Shown: positions 47,801 through 57,900 of the stretch, piece after piece
Numbering within the stretch: position 1 is the first letter of the stretch
Layout of the letters: the number at the start of each line of letters is the position of its first letter
Assembly (NCBI GenBank): GCA_960531495.1
Contig: OY482848.1
Coordinates: 30,881,177 to 30,945,176, forward strand
Reading direction: 5' to 3'
DNA length: 64,000 nt
DNA from: Zeus faber
Lineage: Eukaryota > Chordata > Actinopteri > Zeiformes > Zeidae
Program-made: the position numbers and the translations under genes
The notes under the pieces: model-generated
What the model was told of the DNA's origin: nothing
What the model saw: the letters and a program-made list of their open reading frames with translations, nothing else
Database searches by the model: none

Positions 47801-50800
47801 TTTCCATGTCCAATCAACCCATAAGCATTTCATTATTTTGACATTTTTAGACACTTTTCAATGCTAATTGAAAAATAATTGATTCAAATAATAATAATAA
47901 TAATAATAATAATAATTGTAATAATATATTTTCATTAAATGAATAAATAAAGCCACCCAAAAAGGCCAAAGGAGAAACCGTTTTTGTATAGAGTCCTATG
48001 TATGAAGATGCAGATGAAGATTATATTTTATATCTTATTATTTTTATATTTTGTATTTTTTTTATTCAATATTCTTTACATTTCCACCTACCCTACGGCG
48101 TATACAGTCTTTCTGTTTTTTCAATCCCATTTACCGCAGTAATCCATGAGGATGAAGTTGGTACAGGTACTCCTCACTTAACGACAGAGTTCCGTTCCTA
48201 GGACCAGGGCATTAAGCGAATTGGTCGATAATTGAGGACCCGTGTTATTTAACGGTAAGGGGGCGTGTAGTCAGTACTGACAGACTGCAGGAACCACTGT
48301 GGACCACTCTAGACTACTGAGTCTAGAGCGAGCTGGACACTGGGCAGGTGGAAACGTTGACATTAAGACTGTTTTTTAAGTTTCACTTAAAAAAAGCCAC
48401 AGACCTTCTCTGTCAAAAGCCCCGCCCAGATCCTACAGCATCGAACTGTTATCTCATACTGTCTAATCTTAAAGAGGTACAAAGTGGTGTTGTGTCGTTC
48501 GTGAACGATTCATTCAAAACATCGAATATTTTTGTACGAACTGAACCGAATCACTTACTAAAAAGATATGTACATCAGTCAGTCAGTTAACGTGAGCTCT
48601 CAGTCAGTTGAGACCAGTGATTCGTAGTAAGATAAACGTAGTGAAATCACCTTACATTACAAGGCAATACATAATCTAAAATATAGTACAATACAGTGCA
48701 TAGCATTGTTGCATTCACATAAAACGGAACAAATAAAGGCCTAGCTAGTACTGTGATGACTGCAAGACTGGTTTTCTTTCAGCCCTTTTTAATGCAAGAT
48801 TTAAAGTTTTTTAGAAGTACTGCACTCTCACCACCAACTTTTGTAGTTTACAATACGTGGGGAAACCTGCAATATGAAAGGGGGGAAAAAAAAGACTCAG
48901 ATCCTTCTGTCTCAGATCCTTCCACTGCGAGGGAACGGTGCGTGTTCCGTGACTCCTTCACTGATCGTACACAGTGAGCGTGAGCCCTGAGCGACAGGCA
49001 GCCACTCAAGGCCGCCCCGCTCTTCTCCCTCTCCCCTCCCTCTCATGTCTTGAAGTCTCAAAGTGGGAAGTAGTACCAATAACTTAAAATAATAAGTAGA
49101 TGTCGCGAAAATATCTGTCGTATATAGTAGGGCAGCACTTTGTTATGTCAGCTTTCAGTTTGCAAACGGTATCTTTATCCAACTAGATTCTCGGTCGCTT
49201 TTCCTTCACGACGACTGTTCTCAGTTCACTAGTCGGCGAGCTGAACTGACCGTTCGGCCACGTTTCAGTTCAATGAGCTGGACTAGCTTTTGAACGAATC
49301 TTTTGAATGAATCTTTTTCATGCACTGATTGGGATGACTCAGTACACCGAAAAGAACTGCTTTGCCAATCCCGAGTACAAAGCATAGAATTGTCATGGTA
49401 ACTAGAAAGCGCGTCAATTCAAGTCCTTCTCTGACGAGTGCAGCTGCACACTGGAGGACCCCACATCTCGGTTCGATGGTGTCGTTTAAACGCCCTCTAG
49501 CTGCACCCAGTATGTGACGTGGAGCTTATGGGACAGCATACGTGAGAGAATTTCACGTATGCTGCCTTTTAGCATAGGCATGCAACATGTAGGCAACCTT
49601 AAATAAGGCTACCTTTATTTGATCGATTTTTCATTTGATACAATCACTAGATAGGCAGTTTATGTTAGGTGTTTATATATCTATTATTATTTTTGTATAT
49701 CATATTTTATTTTATAATTTTTTTGTATGTGTACTCTTCTTAATGATCAAAAACTGTAATTTTTTTCATATATTGTATAACAATGAATTTAAATTATATT
49801 TCAATATATGTTTTATATATTATTCTTAAATATATTGTTTGGTAATCGATGGTCACAAGAATGGACTAAGTCTTTTCAGATTCATTGCATATTTTTTGGG
49901 TAGAAATGTTTGGGTGTAAACTCCCGAGAGGGTATGCTGCTGCCACGAGGTAATTGCTTGGACATAAAATTTTATTTCAGTGTCCAAACTTGTGTCCAAA
50001 CCTTGTTCTCGGGGTTTCTATTCTCGCAAATAAGGCTCAATTTTCTCATCTCATCTCATTCCCAAAATGGCGAGGGGGCAAATATTTTTATATAGTAAAC
50101 AGTAGGTAATCATCCTGCTATGCCTATATCCTGCTATTTTTGGTGCAGGATATATTGTTTTTAAGCGTGAATGGGCATCGATATTTTGCTGGAAACAGCT
50201 GTATTATATATCGACTAAAAGAGGGGACCTCAACCTGACGGACCCTGTTTTAGTCGGTTGGTTGGGGGACCATTAGAAGCGCAAAGACAGAGCACAGCCT
50301 TTTTTTTGTGTTTATTTATTTTTTAATCCAAATATCAATTGTCAAGTTTGGATAAAATAGAATAATATAAAATACAAATAATAGCCATATTTAAGCGGGT
50401 GCCACTGTGGGGCTTTTGAGGGAAAACATTTGACAATAACTCCTTCCCCGACATCATTTTTTATAATCACGGCAGGAGAATAACGGAGGAACTATCGTGT
50501 TTTAATGAGTCACTGTGGTGGATGGGATGGTTTGAGCAGCCACACCTGATGCTCACTGGTTGGGCTGTTGAGCGGTAGTTTTTTAAAACCCCGTCCACGC
50601 ACACACTCAGGATATGAGCCCTGTCATGACATGTTCAATCTGCTCCTGGATAATTCCATCTAGCCGTCTCGCCACCAAACGCCCCCCAAGTGGCGTTTTC
50701 AGGGACCTCCGGCACAGAGACACAGACGACGGGGGGGTTGTTAACAACAGTTTATTGTAGAGATGAGGCTAGACGGAATCAGCCAGGAGCAGATTGAACA

Positions 50801-51627
50801 TGTCATGACACAGGCTCCCATATCCTGAGTGAGTGTGGGGATGGGGTTTTTAAACCTTCCGCTCCTTAGCCCAACCAACGAGCGTCGGGTGTGGCTGCTC
50901 AAGCCATCCCATCCACCACAGTCACGTATTCCAGAAGATATAACTTTATTTAGCCGGGAGGAAAAAGGAGGAGAGGAAATGCAGACGACTAGCGGATTAT
51001 TTTCTTGGCAAGATATGAATATTCATGATGTACGCATTCTAAACGCGTCCTCATTGGTCGAATCCTAACGAGTCTTTATTGGTGGGATTGGTGTCCGCTG
51101 TCAGCGTTGTTATTCAGATAAGCTTCAAATAAGGTGTTTCATTGCTGTCGTCCCTATGACACTTGTATGTCGGCCAATATTTTTGTTGTTTTTGCTGCTT
51201 CGCACCAGGCCAGCTCGTATGCCTATCTCCTCCCCCTGATCACTGACCCTGTGTTGGAAATGGCATAGTATGTGCTACACAGCACCCTTGCCCTCGCAAG
51301 GCTTTGCGGGATTTTTTTTTCCAGCATAACGTGCAGTCTTTGCATACTATCTTATTTCACCAGATGTAGTTCCATCCTGGTACTTTTCGCATACTATTTG
51401 ATGCATGCAATGGTTTCGGACACACTAAACAGGCTCACATACTAATTTGGTGTACTAAGCAGTACGGTAGCATGTCATTTCGGAATTTGCCAGGCCACGG
51501 TGGAGACGGGATGAACCCAATCTCAAATGAAATTCTGTTGGAGTGGATCCCCAAGCAATGGCTGATGATTCTGATTCTTTCTTCTCCATGTAGGAGGGCT
51601 GGAACAGGAAGGGACAATGATGTCACG

Positions 51628-51658
<31 letters not shown>

Positions 51659-51844
51659 ACACACGCACACAAACAGACATTTGTTACCTCAAATGTGATT
51701 GGAGCTTCCTTAAATATTCATAGGGCCAAATAGGTTTTTTTTTTACATCGCCAATTGTTTTCATTTTACACCTTGAGTTTCTGCGGTTAACAGCAGAGGT
51801 GAATATGGCAACACTCAAGCTTTCCAGCCTGACTGATATCTCTC

Positions 51845-51884
<40 letters not shown>

Positions 51885-52973
51885 CACTCTTTCTCCTCGC
51901 ATTTGTGTCAGGTCGTAGTTCTGGCGAATGTGTTAAGTTAATAAGTTATAAGCAATCCTAAAATTAAATTGCAACAGTGGGTTTCCAGTTCCACCACCCC
52001 TTCGCCTCCTCCCCCAAGGTGAAAAGACTGGAGGGGTAGGGGTCTGGAGGTCCATCGGTGAATTTTCCATTTCATACTGTATATTGTACTTGTCAAGCTT
52101 CAATATTTACTATGATGATATTGGTGGGGCGGGGGGGTAACTATCTCAAAGTAAGATACATTTTTTCACAGATTTTTGAGTGACAGCCTCTAAAACCATC
52201 AAAAAAACATTAAGGTCAAAATCCCAGACTAATATCTAGTCTAATGCTCACGGTCTCAAGATTAGAGCATTAAATCACTGTGCTTCCTTTATATGTTATG
52301 ATAATGTTTTGATCCACTGATTGATTGACTGAGCGACTGATTGATTGATTGAATAATTGAGTTATTCATTCATTCATTCATTCATTTATTCATTCAGTCC
52401 TTAATCGTTTGGTTGCCTGCCTCCCAGGAAACCTTTGTAATACCTTTAGAGTTTAATACTGAGTATAACATAAATGGACCTCAATGAGATGCGTTCATTA
52501 CATTCGTAGGTTGACAGTCCTAACGCCGAGAATGAAAACGATCTATTTCCATTTTGCTTTTTTTTTTTTCATTGAGTGGTGGTTTGCTGTTTGGCGTTAT
52601 AGAAACAAATGAAGAATAGAATGAAAATAAGTAAGGTTCCAAAGGTCAAATAGGTTTGTGTTTTTTTAGAGAGGCCAGACACACAATAGCTCTGTGTCTT
52701 AACACTGTACACTATATTTTTTAACACTGGTTTTTTTTTCCTGAATTCTACTTCAGGACTTATCTTGGTTCTGGAAATAAAGAGTTTTCCATCCAGGCTC
52801 ATTTATCTCTGTCTCCCTCTGTTTTTCCTTCTCCCCTCAAGGTCAATGGCGCTGGAGAAGATGACAACAAACTGATGGTGAGTTTGTGTTGGCGTTATTA
52901 TAGTGTTGGCTGTTCGGGAGCAATAGATAAATAAATGACGCTTATATATACTTATAATAATGCTTTATATATG

Positions 52974-53008
<35 letters not shown>

Positions 53009-53185
53009 CTGTGTGTGTGTGTGGGTGTGCGTGTGTGTGTGTACGTGTATGTGCATGCATGTGTGTGCAGGCTAAGCCCAGGCTGCAGAGGGAGGGGAGC
53101 TGTGCCTCGCTACACAATTCCCTGATGAGGAACAGCATCTTCCAGCTAATGATTCACACACTGGACCCTCTGAGTGGAGAGGGTA

Positions 53186-53265
<80 letters not shown>

Positions 53266-53666
53266 AGACTGACTGAGGTTATTGCATTTCAGGTCGGTTC
53301 AAAGAGAAAGCTTCAATTCTTCACAAAATGGCCAAGCAGCAGTGCAAGGAGGATGCGGCAAACGGTGTGGGTGAGCATACGGCGGCTTATTTAGTTTGCC
53401 CTGTTATAAGTGAAAAGCATGAATGTTTGAGAAGAAAACAGACTAAAACATTAAATTACAGACTTCAATAAAATTTCAATAATTTACACAGAACGGCAGA
53501 GGGACTTGCTATTTACAGAGGTAATGCTAAAGGAATGACTCTCAACAACTATGTGATGTGCATATTAGAGTGCCATACATACTTAAAATGTGAAATTATT
53601 TCACCTGAGGCCAATCAATTGCTGTCCACGAATAAAACTTGACGAAAAGACATATCCCTCACACAT

Positions 53667-53711
<45 letters not shown>

Positions 53712-54835
53712 GTCTCTCGTCCTCCCTCGCTCCTATCCGACAAAAACATCCCCAACAGCACCAACGTCGCTGTGGAGGTTACACCACCCATGAACGGCAG
53801 TGTGGCCGGAGAGGAGGTGCGGCGTCTACATCACGTTTACACCCAAAAAATACACAATGAATCTGAAAATACGTAATGCATTGTTGATGATGATGATGCT
53901 TTTTACCCCAAGCTCGTGTTATCTTAACAAAGAAAGATGTTTTCAAATTCAACTAAAAAATAATAGATAATAGAAATTAGCTTTTGTGATGCAAGATCAA
54001 GGAGCTCAGGAGGTAGAGCTGGTGGTCTAGTGATCTAAAGGTTGCTGGTTGGATCCCAGGCTCCTCCTGCTAGCATGCTGTAGTGTCCTTGAGCAAGACA
54101 CTTAACCCCTAATTGCTCCTGATGGCTGCATCCATCGGTGTTTGAATAATTGTAAGTCGCTTTGGATAAAAGCGTCTGCCAAATGACTAAATGTAATGTA
54201 ACTAATATATACATTTGTATATACAGTACTGTATCCATTATATAATTATTATCATATGATTATTATATTATATATTGTGTGTTTTATTTAATATATATAT
54301 ATATATTGTATATATATATATAAATTGAGATTATATTTGTATGGAAGAGGATTGGGACCACACAGAAAAATAAATATTGCTGTGTGTTTTTTGAGTTCAT
54401 CTCAGAGAAAAAAGTTAAAATTCAGAGTTGTCAAGATGGTGAAATTTGTGAGAATTCTGACTTTACTGTCTGAACTCAAATGTTGTTTTCCAAATGGCTG
54501 TTATCTTCTTTCGAACATACTGTATTTAATCTCATTTGATCTAAAAAGTAGAAGTCAACATCTCGAGACCCATAACAACACTAGGCCAGTTATAAGTTAA
54601 GTGTGATTGTATGTATTGTTGAGAATATACATGTTAACACACTTCCGCCTTTAATTTCTCTGCTTTTGTTTTACTCCGTCAAGGGAAGCGACGAAGAGGA
54701 GGATGAAGACCAGCCTCTGAGTCTGGCGTGGCCCGACACAAACAGGAAGCGCATCACATACCTCCTCATCCTCCCCATCGTCCTTCCTCTGTGGTTCACC
54801 CTGCCCGACGTCCGGAGAGAGGTGGGAGAAGGGGC

Positions 54836-54913
<78 letters not shown>

Positions 54914-57900
54914 CACACACGGCTGTAACTCCAGTCCCGCCTGAGTCCTCTTTTTCTTCCCGTCAGTTTGATGTATTGCCTGTGGGTGATTGTTTGCTAT
55001 AATTTATTGGTTCAATCGATTTGTTACTTTTCCAGACATCCGCCAGGTTCTTCCCAGTCACTTTTCTCGGCTCCATCTGCTGGATCGCTTTCTTCTCCTA
55101 TCTGATGGTGTGGTGGGCCCACCAGGTAACACCTTTGGAACACTTTTCATTCTACTGTGTACTGTTAGTGTCTACACCCTTGACCATTCCACACAGCAAG
55201 AAGTGTCTCCTTCAGAGTGGGGAAGCTTAATGTGTGACTGTAGCCGCTAATCCACCTCGGGCCACAGCCAGATCCACCTCTAATTGTAAATCTGCACCGC
55301 AGGACTCCTGTTGAGCCCATCTCTCTATCCCCCAGACATGCAACTTATTCCAACCGGTCGCCTTAACCTCGCCTCTTTGCCCAGCTCTACCGAGTTTGAT
55401 TCTCTAATTCAGTCATAAACATCAGAAACATCAACACTGTGCTTATTATTTCATGCGACTGTAAGGCAATGTTTCAGATCAGCGAAGGCCGCCCAAGCCT
55501 CGGGTGTCCTGTGTGTGTGTGTGTGTTTGTGTGTGTGTCACCTGATCAGGGAGTGCGGAGCCATGACTTGGGTCGTTCCCTGGGGTCCTCTCCTCCCGGC
55601 GTCAACTCTGATAATGTCCGGTTTCCCCTGTTTGACCCCAGTTGCCCTGTAGTCGTCTCTTTGGCGCCGTGGGACAGGCACGGCCCCAGTGTCCTTCCTG
55701 GCCGCAGCGAAAGCAAGTGTTGCAGCCTAGGTTGTGACCTCCTCGGCCTCGGCGACTGAGGCGGCTTCCACGGAATCCCCCTCCTTGTTGGGTATGGCCG
55801 GAGGTGTTTTGCTGAGGCTGTGATGCACTTTGCTGACCTTGAGTGAGGGCCTGAGCGAGCATGGTCATCTGGGTCTGGGACGTTGTTTCTTTTAATCTTG
55901 TTTACGGTCTTTGTCCCTTTGGTGTGTCTCATAGTCGTGTTCAGCGTGGAGGACAGTGTCAGCAAGAGTCGTCGTCTTCCAGGTGACAAACGAGCGTTCC
56001 AACATCACCGAGTGGGAACATCAGTCCGTTGATGAATGTGGACCGTAGATGAGTCTCATATGGTGTCAGGGGCGGTGCCCCCATGTTTTCAGGTTTCACC
56101 AGTCCACTGTGGTTGTGGAAAACAACTTTCAGGCGTCGGACGTAGGCTCGTGGTGTCTAGTCGTCGTCGCTGTCGAGGTCGACCACTGTTATGTCTGCGT
56201 TGATAATGTTAGGCTCGTTGTTAATGACGTGGTTGGGTAAATCTAGAGGTTGACGCCGTACGGGAGGATGGGAGTCCAGGTCCAGAACCAGTATTTTCAC
56301 CAGTAACATAGGATACAAAGAAGTACACTGATTAGCAGTATACGGTGGTGGTGCTGATGCTTTCTGCTTTCTTTGTCCCTTTTCCTGGCCCTGTCTCTCT
56401 CCCTGATTCCCGTCTCTCTGTCATTTTTCCTCTCCCTGCTTCTTATTCTTTTCTTTTCTCTGTTATTAGCTTCCTCTACCCACTCTCCAAAAGCCCACCA
56501 ATTGGCCTTATAGCTTCTCTTGTTTTTTTCTTTGTTTTGTAATTTAACTTTCAGCTGCTGTAGCTGATTTAGACTAAAGCTTCCTCCTGTGAGGAAACAT
56601 AAGCTTTCCCATTCCACAAACTTATCACTGTTATTTCATCTTTTCCCTTCATACATTTGGAACATTCCTTCAATTCCCTTACTTGTTGATCCTTTTGTAG
56701 CCTTTTACTATTACTGGTACCCATGGTGTGACTAGGCTACTTTAAGTTATTTAATTTAATTTAATTTTTTGATTGATTTATTTCTTTATTGATTTATTTA
56801 ACGATTGCCTTCTAACCTAGAGATTTCCTTTGTGTCAATTTGTGTTTATTCTCCCTTTTTTATCTATTTCATTATCCGTTTCAATAGATAAATCACGTAT
56901 TTCACATACTTTACAATCTCAATAAAACTGTGGAAATCACATTTAATTTCACATACTTTACGATCTTAATAGAAGTAAATATAGTCATCACTATATTTCC
57001 ATGTTTCTTCTAAACCTTGGTCAGAATAAAACCCTTCACTTTAGGAAAATCCGTTGGTATTTGGATCATGGGATCATTTGTATAAATCTTGATTTTAGAT
57101 CTGATTTAAAATGTATTTATTTATTAGAAACCTTCTTTCCCACCCTACAACATCTGTCTTACACTGCTATCAGGAATGTAGATCAAGGCTTAAGGAATTT
57201 AGGAAGGAATTTACTTTGTGTAGAGAAATTAAAGTGTGTGACTGGAAGCTAAATGAAGTTGTGTTCTTCATTATGTATGTGCATATATGTTTATGTGATT
57301 ACATGGATTTAGATATATTGTTACAATGTGTGTATGAGGAATAATGTATGTTTGTGAAGGTCATTTCACTGCTTGTCCACCAGCTTATTTGCCTCGAGGA
57401 AGGTTCATTCCCTGGTGGGGGTTCTGTCCAACAGAATAATAGTATTATATCGATTTTGAGAACAACAATGCCTCAACACAGTTTTCCTTGCCCTTGGAGT
57501 TGGATCCAAAAGGGTGGAGGGAAGCACATTAATACACACGTGGCTTTCAGTTCATGTTATGAGCAATCAGTTTCAAAGGGGATTGCTATGATTTTCATAG
57601 TGTATTTTCACTATATAAAATTAGTATTTTGGCTATATTAATAAACTTGACTTGACTTGACTCACAACTCAGAGCCAGTTGACGCTTATGACTCTTGTTC
57701 ATTGTTCACTGGAAATCCTGCCTTGCTCAGCGTGAGTTACACCAACAGAAACAAATGAACCAAGGGTAGTAAAATCAAAAGAGTTTTTATTGATTGACTC
57801 GAGAGAATCTCAAAAAGGAGTCAAACCTTTCATCACTACGTATTGTCGTCACTTTCAGGGCGGAACTCAGTCTAATGAGCACAGAGCTGCTATTCTGGCT

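Larger units (their letters stand above)
39700..52841 (+). other. slc24a2: slc24a2 first coding intron, 13.1 kb
   Basis: No coding segment is recognised. It holds AT arrays (41691-41743, 44231-44298, 44765-44832), hAT and LINE-tail fragments, a MITE C copy, family A (50640-50935) and CA and TC runs. Confidence 0.8.
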
